A DNA stretch of 38,151 nucleotides from Deltaproteobacteria bacterium (GTDB lineage Bacteria; Myxococcota_A; Polyangia; Polyangiales; JADJMO01): positions 1 to 38,151 of the forward strand of contig JALHOE010000074.1 in NCBI GenBank assembly GCA_022843175.1, written 5' to 3'. The notes beneath the pieces are model-generated. The model worked only from the letters and a program-made list of their open reading frames with translations. It was not told the DNA's origin and did no database searches. Below are positions 15,008-23,864 of this stretch, in pieces. The position numbers and the translations under genes were made by a program. How positions within the stretch are numbered: position 1 is the first letter of the stretch; each line of letters starts with the position of its first letter.

Positions 15008-17206
15008 TCACGCCGCGTGGCTCGGACGCGAGCCGCGCTCTCTGGAGATCGGCAGCGAGAATCGAAAGGTCGTCTCCTCGTTGGGCTTGCTCTCGACCCA
15101 GAGCCGGCCCTCGTGCGCCTCGACGAGGCCCTTGGTGATGTAGAGGCCGAGGCCGATGCTGTCGCGAGACTTCCTTCCGCTGCGGGTGCGCTCGAAGCGC
15201 GAGAACAGCCGCGGGAGCTCGTCGGGCGCGATGCCGGCGCCGCGGTTGGTCACGGCCACCTCGACCGAGCCCGAGACCTCCTCGACCGCGACTCGGATCA
15301 CCGCGCCCGGCTCGCCGTACTTCGCGGCGTTCGACAACATGTTGAACAAGATTTGCTCGATGCGTCCTGCGTCGACCTCCACCGCGGGGAGCGGCTCCCG
15401 GATCGTGAGCTCGACCGCGGAGCCGCGCGTCACGGCGCTGGCGCGGCCGACGATGTCCCGCACGAGCTCGCCGAGGTCGATCGCGGTTCGCTCGACCGTG
15501 AGACGGTGCGCCTCGAGCCGGGACGCGTCCAGCAGATCGTTCGTCATCCGCTCGAGCCGCTGGCAGCTCGCCACGATGCGCTGGAGCGCGTGCGCGGTGA
15601 CCTTCGACGAGGCCGCGTGGCGCGCGGCCATCTGCGCCGCCAGCGAGATGACCGCGAGGGGCTGGCGAAGATCGTGCGCGACGATCGAGATCCACTGCTC
15701 GCGCTGGCGCTCGAGGTCCTTGAGCTCGGTGACGTCCTGGAAGACGGCCACCGCACCGTCGAACGCGCCGTCGTGACTCCAGATCGGCGTCGCGTTCGCG
15801 AGCACGATGCGCACTCGACCGTCCGGCCGCTTGATCTCGAGCTCGCGGTTCGAGGTCACCTCGCGCCGGAAGACGGCGCGAGAGAGCGCTTCATGGGCGT
15901 CGACGTCCAGCCCGCGGGCCGCGCGGTTCGCAGAGATGACCGTGCCCGACGCGTGGCTGACGACGACGCCATCGGGCAGCTGGTCGATGACCTCTTGCAG
16001 CCACGAGTGCCCGAGCGCCTCCAGCTGGTACAGGCGCGCAGCCTCGATCAGGCTGCCGACGCGATCGGCGAGCGCCGCGGCGAGCCGGATGTCCTCGACG
16101 GTGAACTCACCGGTCTCCTTGTCGGCCAGGTACAGGTTGCCGACGGGGCGACCGCGGCAGCGAATCGCGATGCCCACCAGGTTCTCGCGGCGCTCGACCG
16201 CCTCGTGGTCGCGCTCGTGGAGTAGTCGGATCGTTGCGTACCGCGCGTGCGTGAGCTGCTGCGCCTGGTCGACGATGGTCTTCAGCACCGTGGGGACGTC
16301 CGCATCCGGCAGCGCCCCGAGCGCCGCGCTCACCGCGTCGGTCGCGCTCATCACCGACTCCAGCCGCTCGCGCGCGGCGCGCTCGACGATGTGCAGCCGC
16401 TCCTCGACGCGGACGCGCGCCTGCTCGGTGCGGTCGAGCGCCTCGGCGTGAACGATCACCAGCGACAGCGAGACCGGCACGCTGGAGGCCCCGAGCAGCG
16501 CCAGCATCAGCGGGACGTCCTCGAGGCCGAGCGCGCGCACGCCGTGCACGACCGCGCCGATGAACGTGGGCGCGGCGAGCGCGACGAGCAGCAGTCTTCG
16601 CGCGGCGAACGCGCCGGTGCTCGTACCGCAGAAGACGCTGACCGGATGGCGCTCGGGGTGGGCGAACAGCAGCGAGAGCGAGAGCATGGCGATCGCGATG
16701 CCGGACCCGAGCGCCATCGAGCTCACCTTCACCCGGCCGAGCTCGTAGATGAGGCCGGTCCCGTACAGGTAGCCGGCGAGCGCGACGAGCGCGATGTAGC
16801 CGGCGACCAGCGTGAGCCCTGTCGCGATTCGCGGATGCCTCTGCAGCGCGAGCGCGCTCCCGAGACAGAGCAGCGCCGCGCCGGTCGGCGGCGAGACTCG
16901 GCCCGGGAACACGGACGTCAGCGGGAACTGGCCGAGCGCGTACTCCGCGATGATCGTCGCGCCGAACGCGGCGACGGCGCAGCCGGCGGCGAACGTAACG
17001 CGCGTGCGTCCGCCGAGGTGAGCGAGGACTGCGCAGCACGAGACCACGAGCGCGAACGCCGCCATCAGGTGCATCGGCGGCGCGCCGCGAACCGGTGCGG
17101 CGAGGCGCGCGACGTGGAGCACGCGGCCGAGCAACGTCGCGGCCGCCGCGACGAGCGCGACGACCACGCAGGCGACCGCGACGCGCCGCAGACGCTGCTG
17201 GAACAT
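15008..17206 (-). CDS. Orphan sensor histidine kinase (membrane, GAF, PAS)
   Basis: A 732-aa membrane kinase. The first 250 residues hold about seven or eight hydrophobic helices (MASE-like sensor of unknown ligand). A GAF-like domain spans about 285-390 (VLKTIVDQAQQLTHARYATI, VGNLYLADK), a PAS domain about 403-495 (QLPDGVVVSHASGTVISANR), and the kinase core from 500. The phosphoacceptor His511 lies in SIVAHDLRQPLAVI; the ATP-binding N box is NMLSNAAKYGEPG (Asn622, Asn626); the G boxes are NRGAGIAPDE and GLGLYITKGLVEAH. No response regulator is adjacent, so its output partner must be elsewhere, as is common in myxobacteria. Signal unknown. Confidence 0.88.
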   Translation of the reverse strand: MFQQRLRRVAVACVVVALVAAAATLLGRVLHVARLAAPVRGAPPMHLMAAFALVVSCCAVLAHLGGRTRVTFAAGCAVAAFGATIIAEYALGQFPLTSVFPGRVSPPTGAALLCLGSALALQRHPRIATGLTLVAGYIALVALAGYLYGTGLIYELGRVKVSSMALGSGIAIAMLSLSLLFAHPERHPVSVFCGTSTGAFAARRLLLVALAAPTFIGAVVHGVRALGLEDVPLMLALLGASSVPVSLSLVIVHAEALDRTEQARVRVEERLHIVERAARERLESVMSATDAVSAALGALPDADVPTVLKTIVDQAQQLTHARYATIRLLHERDHEAVERRENLVGIAIRCRGRPVGNLYLADKETGEFTVEDIRLAAALADRVGSLIEAARLYQLEALGHSWLQEVIDQLPDGVVVSHASGTVISANRAARGLDVDAHEALSRAVFRREVTSNRELEIKRPDGRVRIVLANATPIWSHDGAFDGAVAVFQDVTELKDLERQREQWISIVAHDLRQPLAVISLAAQMAARHAASSKVTAHALQRIVASCQRLERMTNDLLDASRLEAHRLTVERTAIDLGELVRDIVGRASAVTRGSAVELTIREPLPAVEVDAGRIEQILFNMLSNAAKYGEPGAVIRVAVEEVSGSVEVAVTNRGAGIAPDELPRLFSRFERTRSGRKSRDSIGLGLYITKGLVEAHEGRLWVESKPNEETTFRFSLPISRERGSRPSHAA

Positions 17207-17278
17207 CGCGGGCGTGCCTACGAGATTCGTGCCACGCGGCGACGGGCACGGCGCGCACGGAGCGCTTCCCGCGCGCGA

Positions 17279-18625
17279 TCAGCTGGCTTGCGTCTGCGGC
17301 GGTGCCGCGAGCGTCGCCGCGAGCGAGCGCGCGCCGCGGATGCAGCCCGCGATGCCCGGGCCATCGAAGGCGGCGCCGACGAGGTGAAGACCCGGGTGGC
17401 GCTCGACCTCGGCGCGGATCGCCGACACTCGTTGGCGGTGACCGACCTCGGGCACGGGGGACGCTGCCTCGAAGCGTTCGACGAGCGTCCAGCGCGGCGC
17501 GCCGAGTCCCTCTACGTACCGTCGAAGATCGGCGAGGACCTGCGCGACGAGGTCATCGTCGGTGCCCCGAAACAGCTCGGGCGCTCGGTCGGCTGCCACC
17601 ACCGCGCGGATGATCGCCACGCCGGGCGCGACGCGATCGGGCCACTTCTCGTGAACCCAGGTCGCCGCGACGAACGAACCGCCCTCGGGCCGCGACACGA
17701 GGAGCCCGTTGGCCTCGGGGAACATCGCCGCCTCGCGGTCGAACGCGAGGACCACGCTCGCGCTGGCGCGGACGCGGATCGTCGCGATCGCCTGCGAGAG
17801 CTCGCGATCGACGTCGGCGAGGAGCTTGGAGGCCACAGCGGGAGGGACCGCGAGGATCACGCGCTTCGCGGAGATCTCGCCGCGGGGAGTGGTGAGCACG
17901 AATCGGTCGCCGTCGCGGCGGAGCGTGCGCACGGGCGAGCGGGTGCGCAGCCGCTCCTCGCCGATCCCAGCGCACAGGCCGTCGATCAGCGCATCCATCC
18001 CGCGCCGCGGCGCGCGGACCGGCGACCCGCTCGACTTGGGCGCGCTCGCGAGCGCGCGGATCAGGCTCCCGCGCGACGAGGCGAGGGCGGGCATGACGAC
18101 CTCGGGATCGAGACGGTCGATGTGGCCGCCGTGCACGCCGCTCACGAGCGGCTCGACGAGCGCCTCCTTCACCTCGCGGCCCATGCGCTTCTCTACGAGC
18201 TCGCCGAGGCCGAGCCGTGCGGCGCTCTCGGGCAGCACGAGATCGAGCGCCGCGCGCAGCTTGCCGCGGAGCGTGAGGAGCGGCGTACGCGCGACGGTGG
18301 CGAACGAGCGCGGGACGCCAAAGACCAGCCCCTCGGGCAGCTCGTGGAGCCGCCCGCGATGCGCGACCAGCACCCGGCCGCCGCTCGGCTCGTCGAGCTC
18401 GTGCTCGAGCCCGAGCTCGCGGCACAGCGAGACCGCCGACTCCGGGCGCACGAGCAGCGCGTCGGGGCCGAGGTCGATCGTGCAGCCGTCCCGCCGCAAC
18501 GTGCGCACGTTGCCGCCGACGCGAGGAGCGCCCTCGAGCACGACGACGTCGCGCGCGCGCAGCTCGTATGCGGTGGCGAGACCGGCGACGCCGCCTCCGA
18601 CGATCGCGATCTCGTGGGTGGTCAT
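17279..18625 (-). CDS. hemY: Protoporphyrinogen oxidase, oxygen-dependent (HemY/PPOX type)
   Basis: A 448-aa FAD-dependent oxidase of the HemY type, which oxidises protoporphyrinogen IX to protoporphyrin IX in heme synthesis. The dinucleotide-binding motif GGGVAGLATAYEL starts at residue 10, followed by the VLEGAPRVGGNVRTLRRDG block typical of the PPOX/amine oxidase family. The PPOX-like FGVPRSF, VSGVHGGHIDRLD and GMDALIDGL motifs, and a C-terminal FAD block VGAAFDGPGIAGCIRGAR, support PPOX over generic amine oxidases. The start at 18625 gives the expected N-terminus. It follows the outer-membrane barrel gene by 53 bases on the same strand. This enzyme type uses O2, so the host is not a strict anaerobe unless another route exists. 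Confidence 0.88.
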   Translation of the reverse strand: MTTHEIAIVGGGVAGLATAYELRARDVVVLEGAPRVGGNVRTLRRDGCTIDLGPDALLVRPESAVSLCRELGLEHELDEPSGGRVLVAHRGRLHELPEGLVFGVPRSFATVARTPLLTLRGKLRAALDLVLPESAARLGLGELVEKRMGREVKEALVEPLVSGVHGGHIDRLDPEVVMPALASSRGSLIRALASAPKSSGSPVRAPRRGMDALIDGLCAGIGEERLRTRSPVRTLRRDGDRFVLTTPRGEISAKRVILAVPPAVASKLLADVDRELSQAIATIRVRASASVVLAFDREAAMFPEANGLLVSRPEGGSFVAATWVHEKWPDRVAPGVAIIRAVVAADRAPELFRGTDDDLVAQVLADLRRYVEGLGAPRWTLVERFEAASPVPEVGHRQRVSAIRAEVERHPGLHLVGAAFDGPGIAGCIRGARSLAATLAAPPQTQAS

Positions 18626-18678
18626 GGAGGGGCTACCTTGGTGGCAGCGCGCGCTCGAGGCGCTGATCTTTGTCACCC

Positions 18679-19605
18679 TCAGAACACGACGGGCACGTCG
18701 AGCTGCACGATGCGGTACCCGCGCGCGGCCATCGGGTCGTCGATGCCCTGGAAGTAGGCGAGCCCCGGGCGCGCGAGGATGGTGTCGCTGAGCGGAACGT
18801 TGAGGCGCGCGCCGCCGCCCACCGTCATCTGGTCGCGGAGCGTCGAGTCCTTGCTCACGGCGGCCGGCGTCGAGAGCCAGCGCTGGTAGTGCAGCTCCGC
18901 GCTGACGTTGACGATTCCGGCGATGAGGTAGCCGACCGAAGCGCCCGACGTGAAGTTGGTGCGCGACGCGTCGCTGTCGACCGCCGAGCCCTTCACCCGC
19001 AGCAGTTGGAGCACCGTCGTCTCGGCCTGCAGGGTCCAGCCGTGATCGATCCACGCGATGCCGACGCCGACCGTTGGCGTGAGGTAGTTGCTCGCGAAGA
19101 GCGCGTTGTCCATCGCTTGCCTGCCGTAGATGCCGGCGCCCATCGCGGCGCGGGTGCTGGCCGAGGGCTGGTTGCCGCCGCCCGCGCCGATCGGCAGCGC
19201 GACGCCGGCGAAGATCGGCAGGCGCACCTTCGGCGCGATCTGCGGCGAGTAGAGCGCGAAGGCGAGGGGGTTGGAGATCGCGAAGCCCGCGTCGGCGCCG
19301 CTCGGAGCGTTGCGCACGAGCGCGAGGCGCGCGTACACGCCGATGTCGGCGTGCAGCTTGCCGCCGGCGGTGAGCGTCGACGGCACCGTGGTCTGGCCGT
19401 CCTGCACCGCGAGCGGTGCGTCGATGCGCGCGAGGTTCGGCGGCGCGGCCGGCCGCATCGCGAACGGGAGCGAGTATTTGGCCTTGGCCTGGTTGGGCGT
19501 CGGCTTGGGCGCTGGCTTCGCCTCCGGCTCGTCGGGCCCCTGTGCGGCTGCGAGCGACGTGACGAGACCGAGCGAGAGAGCGAAGGAGGCGGCGAGGATT
19601 CTCAT
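18679..19605 (-). CDS. Outer-membrane beta-barrel protein, unknown substrate
   Basis: A 308-aa exported protein with a Sec signal (MRILAASFALSLGLVTSLAAA). The mature part has a short Pro/Lys-rich segment, then many amphipathic strands with alternating small and aromatic residues (for example LHADIGVYARLALV, TPTVGVGIAWIDHGWTLQAE, GYLIAGIVNVSAELHYQRW), ending in VQLDVPVVF, where a terminal Phe is typical of barrels folded by the BAM machinery. It is divergent from the had-led benzoyl-CoA operon, sharing a 188-base intergenic region, so co-regulation with aromatic degradation is possible but unproven. It does not look like a FadL- or TonB-type transporter. Confidence 0.7.
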   Translation of the reverse strand: MRILAASFALSLGLVTSLAAAQGPDEPEAKPAPKPTPNQAKAKYSLPFAMRPAAPPNLARIDAPLAVQDGQTTVPSTLTAGGKLHADIGVYARLALVRNAPSGADAGFAISNPLAFALYSPQIAPKVRLPIFAGVALPIGAGGGNQPSASTRAAMGAGIYGRQAMDNALFASNYLTPTVGVGIAWIDHGWTLQAETTVLQLLRVKGSAVDSDASRTNFTSGASVGYLIAGIVNVSAELHYQRWLSTPAAVSKDSTLRDQMTVGGGARLNVPLSDTILARPGLAYFQGIDDPMAARGYRIVQLDVPVVF

Positions 19606-19719
19606 TGCGCCGGCAAGCGCTCGCAATCCGCACGCCAAGCACGATTCCTCGGTGTCCCGGCCTCGCTCGCCGCACTTCACGCACGCTTTGCGCGGTGCTC
19701 CGAAACCCTGGCGCGATCA

Positions 19720-19731
19720 TGACAACAGTCA
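19720..19731. promoter_or_regulatory. Inverted repeat TGAC-N4-GTCA upstream of had
   Basis: A perfect 4-bp-arm inverted repeat lies in the middle of the divergent region between the barrel gene and the benzoyl-CoA operon. It could be a half-site pair for a dimeric regulator. The arms are short, so chance is a real alternative. Confidence 0.3.
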
Positions 19732-19763
19732 CGTCCGGGCGATGCGATCGGTCATGGCGATCC

Positions 19764-19779
19764 TTCATGTGTGAATGAA
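19764..19779. promoter_or_regulatory. Palindrome TTCAT-N6-ATGAA just upstream of had (candidate operator)
   Basis: A perfect 5-bp-arm palindrome ends 14 bases before the had start codon. It is AT-rich within otherwise GC-rich DNA and is placed where a regulator could block or assist transcription or translation initiation of the benzoyl-CoA operon. It resembles dyad sites of FNR/CRP-family and MarR/TetR-like regulators only in general layout; it does not match the FNR consensus TTGAT-N4-ATCAA. No regulator gene is nearby. Confidence 0.4.
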
Positions 19780-19793
19780 TTCTCTCCCTCACC

Positions 19794-20828
19794 ATGGGGG
19801 TCATCGCCGAGGTCTACCTTCTCGAATCGCCGCGCAGCGCGTTGCGCCGCACGCAGCTCACGCTCGAACCGCGCGACGGCGAGGCCGTCGTCGAGGTGCT
19901 CGCGTGCGGGCTCTGTCACACCGACCTCGGCTTCGCCGACGGGTCGGTCGCGCCCAAGCACGCGCTGCCGCTGGTGCTCGGTCACGAGATCGTCGGCACC
20001 GTCGTCGCAGGACGGCGCCCGGGGCGAAAGGTGCTCGTGCCCGCGGTGATGGGCTGCGGGCGTTGCGCGTTCTGCCTCGCCGGTCGCGACAACGCCTGCC
20101 CGAAGCAGGTGATGCCCGGCAACGACGCGCACGGCGGGTTCGCGACCCACGTGGTGGTGCGCGAGGACGCGCTGGTGGCGCTCGACGACGCGCCGGCCGA
20201 CCTCGATCTGCGCGAGCTCTCGGTCGTGGCCGACGCGGTGTCGACGGCGTACCAGGCGACCGAGCGCGCCGCGCTCACCGAGGGCGATCTCGCGATCGTG
20301 GTCGGCGCTGGCGGCGTCGGCGGCTTCCTCGCGCAGATCGCGCGCGCGCGCGGGGCGCGAGTGCTCGCGATCGACGTCGACCGGAGCCGCCTCGACCGCA
20401 TCGCGTCGTTCGCCACGCCGGTCGCCATCGACGCGCGCCCGGTCAAGGAGCTGCGCAAGGAGATCCAGAAGCTCGCGAGTGACGTCCCGACCTTCCGTCA
20501 TCGCATCTTCGAGTGCAGCGGCACCGCCGCCGGACAGCAGCTCGCCTACGCCCTGATCGGCTCCTGCGCGACCATGGTGCAGGTCGGCTACAGCCGCGAC
20601 CCGATCGAGGTCCGCCTCTCGAACCTGATGGCCTACGACGCGACCGTGCACGGCTCGTGGGGAGCGCCGTTGCGCGTCTTCCCCGAGGTGCTTCGGCTCG
20701 TCTTCGAGAAGAAGGTCGTCCTCACCCCGTTCGTCACCCACGCCTCGATGTCGTCGATCGACACGCTCCTCGACGACATGGCCCACCACCGTCTCGACAA
20801 ACGCGCGGTCCTCGACCCGCGCGCATGA
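19794..20828 (+). CDS. had: 6-hydroxycyclohex-1-ene-1-carbonyl-CoA dehydrogenase
   Basis: A 344-aa zinc-type alcohol dehydrogenase. Catalytic zinc site residues are visible (Cys38 in ACGLCHTD, His64-Glu65 in GHE), the structural zinc set is Cys88, Cys91, Cys94 and Cys102, and the NAD-binding glycine motif is GAGGVGG at 171-177. By context it oxidises 6-hydroxycyclohex-1-ene-1-carbonyl-CoA to the 6-oxo compound with NAD+, the third step of benzoyl-CoA degradation. It is the first gene of the had-oah-dch-bcrCBAD block. The stop TGA overlaps an ATG of the next gene (ATGA), so translation is probably coupled. The C-terminal DKRAVLDPRA is typical of Had. A general alcohol dehydrogenase would be the alternative without the neighbours. 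Confidence 0.93.
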   Translation: MGVIAEVYLLESPRSALRRTQLTLEPRDGEAVVEVLACGLCHTDLGFADGSVAPKHALPLVLGHEIVGTVVAGRRPGRKVLVPAVMGCGRCAFCLAGRDNACPKQVMPGNDAHGGFATHVVVREDALVALDDAPADLDLRELSVVADAVSTAYQATERAALTEGDLAIVVGAGGVGGFLAQIARARGARVLAIDVDRSRLDRIASFATPVAIDARPVKELRKEIQKLASDVPTFRHRIFECSGTAAGQQLAYALIGSCATMVQVGYSRDPIEVRLSNLMAYDATVHGSWGAPLRVFPEVLRLVFEKKVVLTPFVTHASMSSIDTLLDDMAHHRLDKRAVLDPRA

Positions 20829-20836
20829 GGTTCGCA

Positions 20837-21940
20837 ATGACCGAGCTCCACAACCACGAACTGCTCCCCGGCTACGAGTTCCGTCACATCCGCTACGAGC
20901 AGAAGCCGATCCCCGGTGTCGAGGGGCTGCACCAGGTGTGGATCGCGCTCGACAACGAGAAGCAGCTCAACTCGTACACCACGGCGGCGGTGAAGGACGT
21001 CATCCTCGCGCTCCGGCGCGCGAGCACCGATCGGCGCGCGGTCGCGGTGGTGTTCACCGGCGTGGGCAGCAAGGCGTTCTGCACCGGCGGCAACACCGCC
21101 GAGTACGCGACCTACTACGCGAACAGGCCGCACGAGTACCTCCAGTACATGCGGCTCTTCAACGACATGGTCACGTCGATCCTCCTCTGCGACAAACCGG
21201 TGATCTGCCGGGTTAACGGCATGCGCATCGGCGGCGGCCAGGAGATCGGCATGGCGTGCGACTTCTCGGTCGCCGGCGATCACGCGCGGTTCGGCCAGGC
21301 CGGACCGGTGCACGGCTCGGCACCCGACGGCGGCGCGACCGACTTCCTCCACCTCTACGTCGGTGCAGCGCGCGCGGCCGAGTCCCTCGTGCTGTGCGAG
21401 CCGTGGTCCGCGCACAAGTCGCTGCGGCTCGGCATGATCAACGAGGTCGTCCCGGTTCACCGCACCAAGGGCGGCGAGCTCATCGCGAACCCCACGGTGA
21501 TCACCGATCGGTACATCGACGAGCGCGGCAACCTCGCGTACGGCGAGTGGAAGACCGGCGCCGCCCTCGACGAGGGCAAGAAGCTCGCCGCCGAGTGCAC
21601 GGTCGATCTCGGCGAGCTCGATCGCGTCGTCGACAAGCTGGTCGTCAAGCTGACCAACACCTTCCCGGACTGTACCCGCAAGACGCTCGAGTCGCTCCGC
21701 AAGAAGAAGCTCGAGCACTGGTTCGCCAACATGGAGTCGAGCCGTTCGTGGCTTTCGCTCAACATGGCGACCGAGGCCGCGGCCGGCTTCCCTGCGTTCC
21801 ACTTCGGCGACCGCAGCGAGCGCGAGATCGACTTCGCGCTCCTCCGCCGCCGCATCGCCGAGGGCGCGCGCTTCGACGACGCGCTGGTGCGTGAGGTCCT
21901 CAAGCCGTCGGCCGCGGCGGGCTGGGAGAAGGCGCGATGA
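20837..21940 (+). CDS. oah: 6-oxocyclohex-1-ene-1-carbonyl-CoA hydrolase (ring-opening)
   Basis: A 367-aa crotonase-fold enzyme that adds water to 6-oxocyclohex-1-ene-1-carbonyl-CoA and cleaves the ring to 3-hydroxypimelyl-CoA. Signature blocks are FTGVGSKAFCTGGNTAEY (oxyanion-hole strand), VNGMRIGGGQEIGMACDFSV and GQAGPVHGSAPDGGATDFL, which set Oah apart from shorter enoyl-CoA hydratases; the length is close to known Oah proteins (about 377 aa). The start is placed at the ATG at 20837, which has a GAGG 6 bases upstream; an in-frame ATG at 20825 overlapping the had stop is the alternative (371 aa). The end overlaps the next start (ATGA at 21937). Confidence 0.94.
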   Translation: MTELHNHELLPGYEFRHIRYEQKPIPGVEGLHQVWIALDNEKQLNSYTTAAVKDVILALRRASTDRRAVAVVFTGVGSKAFCTGGNTAEYATYYANRPHEYLQYMRLFNDMVTSILLCDKPVICRVNGMRIGGGQEIGMACDFSVAGDHARFGQAGPVHGSAPDGGATDFLHLYVGAARAAESLVLCEPWSAHKSLRLGMINEVVPVHRTKGGELIANPTVITDRYIDERGNLAYGEWKTGAALDEGKKLAAECTVDLGELDRVVDKLVVKLTNTFPDCTRKTLESLRKKKLEHWFANMESSRSWLSLNMATEAAAGFPAFHFGDRSEREIDFALLRRRIAEGARFDDALVREVLKPSAAAGWEKAR

Positions 21941-22704
21941 TCCACACCTCCCTCATCGAGGACGGGACGATCCTCCGCATCGGGCTCGCGAGCCCGCGCG
22001 CGAACATCCTCACGAGCGAGGTGCTCCAGTGCATCTTCGACGTGCTCGGCCAGCACCGCGGCGATCCGCACCTGCGGATGGTGCTCATCCGCGGCTCGGG
22101 CGGGAACTTCTCCTACGGCGCCTCGGTCGAAGAGCACCGCGCCGAGCACGCCGCGCGCATGCTCGGTCGCTTCCACGACACCATCCGTCGCGTGGCGAGC
22201 TTCCCGGTGCCCGTCACGTGCGTGGTCGAGGGCCGCTGTCTCGGCGGCGCCTTCGAGCTCGCGCTGGCGTCGCACTTCGTGTTCGCCCGCCTCGACGCGA
22301 TCTTCGCCTGTCCGGAGATCAAGCTCGGGGTGATCCCCCCGGTGCTCGCCGCGATCGGCGGTCACCGGATGCCGCCCGCCATCGCCGAGCGGATGCTCCT
22401 CACCGGAGAGGAGATCGACGCGTCGACGGCGTCGACCTTCGGCTTCGTGACCAAGGTGCTCGTCGGGGACGCAGACCCCGAGGCCGCGACGCTCGAGTGG
22501 TATCGCGCGCAACTCCGGCCCTTGTCCGCCTTCGCGCTCCGCCAGGCCACGGCTGCCTCTCGACGAGATCTCCTCCGCGCGCTCGACGTCACGCTCCCCG
22601 AGATCGAGCACGACTACGTCGAGCGGATCGTCCCGAGCCACGACGGGAACGAGGGCATCGAGGCGTTCCTCGCCAAGCGCGCGCCGGTGTGGGTCGACGC
22701 ATGA
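21937..22704 (+). CDS. dch: Cyclohexa-1,5-diene-1-carbonyl-CoA hydratase
   Basis: A 255-aa crotonase-family enzyme that hydrates the dienoyl-CoA made by benzoyl-CoA reductase to 6-hydroxycyclohex-1-ene-1-carbonyl-CoA. Motifs: LIRGSGGNFSYGASVEEH (oxyanion-hole strand), CVVEGRCLGGAFELALASHFVFA, and PEIKLGVIPPVLAAIGG; the Dch-like FSYGASVEEH replaces the usual FCAGGDLK-type sequence of ordinary enoyl-CoA hydratases. The length matches Dch (about 258 aa). It overlaps oah by 4 bases and bcrC by 4 bases, so it sits inside one translationally coupled unit. Confidence 0.92.
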   Translation: MIHTSLIEDGTILRIGLASPRANILTSEVLQCIFDVLGQHRGDPHLRMVLIRGSGGNFSYGASVEEHRAEHAARMLGRFHDTIRRVASFPVPVTCVVEGRCLGGAFELALASHFVFARLDAIFACPEIKLGVIPPVLAAIGGHRMPPAIAERMLLTGEEIDASTASTFGFVTKVLVGDADPEAATLEWYRAQLRPLSAFALRQATAASRRDLLRALDVTLPEIEHDYVERIVPSHDGNEGIEAFLAKRAPVWVDA

Positions 22705-23864
22705 CGCCCTTCGATGCGCTGATGGCCAGGGCGCGCGAGGCGGTCGACGACCGGCACCTCGACCGCGTTCGCGCCTGGAAGCAGGAGCACCCCGGGGCCC
22801 TCGCGATCGGTCACATGCCGATCTACTCGCCGCGCCCGCTGCTCGAGGCGATCGGCTGCTTGCCGGTGGCGGTGTTCGGCGGCGGCGATCAGATCGACGT
22901 CATCCGCGGCGACGCCTACTTCCAGAGCTACATCTGTCACATCCCGCGGAGCACCATCGAGCTCGCGCTGCACGGCGATCTCGCGCCGCTCGACGGCATG
23001 GTCTTCCCGGCGATCTGCGACGTCATCCGCAACCTCGGCGGCATGTGGAAGATGCTCTTCCCGGAGAAGTGGTCGGGCTACCTCGACCTCCCGCAGAACT
23101 TCGACCACCAGCTCGGTGGCGCCTTCTACGCGAGCGAGCTCCGTCGCTTCGCGCGCGAGCTCGAGGCGCGCGGCGCCAAGCCGCTCGAGCCCAACGCCCT
23201 GGCGCGGGCGATCGCCGAGGAGAACGCGCGGCGGGCGGCCATCTTCGAGCTCGACGCCCTGCGGCGGGACGAGCCGTGGCGGCTGCGCGCGTCGGAGGCG
23301 TACCTCGCGGTGCGCGCCGGCTCGGCGATGACCGCGGTGGAGCACACCGAGCTGCTGCGCTCGATCCTCGCCGCCGCGAGGGCGCGCACAGTGCGCAAGC
23401 TCGACAACGTGCGGGTGGTCGTCGTCGGCGCGTTCTGCGAGCAGCCGCCGATCGATCTCATCGTCACGCTCGAGCGCGCCGGTTGCGACATCGTCGCCGA
23501 CGACCTGCAGCTCGGCATGCGCATGATCGAGGGCCCGATCGAGGGCGAGACGATCGAAGCCCTCGCCCGCGCGTACATCGACCGCGGCGCGGCGACGGCC
23601 TCTCGCTACATCGGCGATCTGGTGAAGGGCCGCGCGTTGATCGAGCGGGTGCGCGCGCACCGCGCCGAGGGCGTGGTGTTCGCGGCGGCGTCGTTCTGCG
23701 ATCCCGCGCTGCTCGACCAGCCGATGCTCGAGACGGCGCTCCAGCGCGAGGGCATCGCCTTCACGACGCTCAAGTACTCGGAGAACACCGGGCAGTTCCA
23801 GACGATCCGCGAGCAGGCCGGCGCCTTCTCGGACTCGGTGAAGTTGTGGGGAGGTGCGGCATGA
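22701..23864 (+). CDS. bcrC: Benzoyl-CoA reductase subunit C (class I)
   Basis: A 387-aa protein of the FldB/FldC (2-hydroxyacyl-CoA dehydratase-like) family, matching the length of known BcrC (about 386 aa). With BcrB it forms the substrate-binding half of the enzyme that carries the active-site iron-sulfur cluster and accepts electrons from BcrAD. Visible features: IGHMPIYSPRPLLEAIGCLPVAVFGGG N-terminal block, Cys residues in YICHIPRS, AICDVIRN and AFCEQPPID, and the terminal NTGQFQTIREQAGAFSDS block common to BcrB/C-type subunits. The ATG at 22701 overlaps the dch stop; the end overlaps the bcrB start. Context with Had, Oah and Dch rules out a simple hydroxyacyl-CoA dehydratase. Confidence 0.94.
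   Translation: MTPFDALMARAREAVDDRHLDRVRAWKQEHPGALAIGHMPIYSPRPLLEAIGCLPVAVFGGGDQIDVIRGDAYFQSYICHIPRSTIELALHGDLAPLDGMVFPAICDVIRNLGGMWKMLFPEKWSGYLDLPQNFDHQLGGAFYASELRRFARELEARGAKPLEPNALARAIAEENARRAAIFELDALRRDEPWRLRASEAYLAVRAGSAMTAVEHTELLRSILAAARARTVRKLDNVRVVVVGAFCEQPPIDLIVTLERAGCDIVADDLQLGMRMIEGPIEGETIEALARAYIDRGAATASRYIGDLVKGRALIERVRAHRAEGVVFAAASFCDPALLDQPMLETALQREGIAFTTLKYSENTGQFQTIREQAGAFSDSVKLWGGAA

Noticed and set aside
16247-18757. Very long plus-strand open frame (836 codons) over the kinase and hemY genes
   Set aside because: It is antisense to two genes with clear family motifs. Its translation is Arg/Ala/Glu/His-rich with no domain, a by-product of high GC content.
17279-19804. Apparent 841-residue fusion of an N-terminal segment to protoporphyrinogen oxidase
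   Set aside because: The upstream part is an out-of-frame reading of the outer-membrane barrel gene; the oxidase has its own ATG at 18625 with the standard N-terminus.
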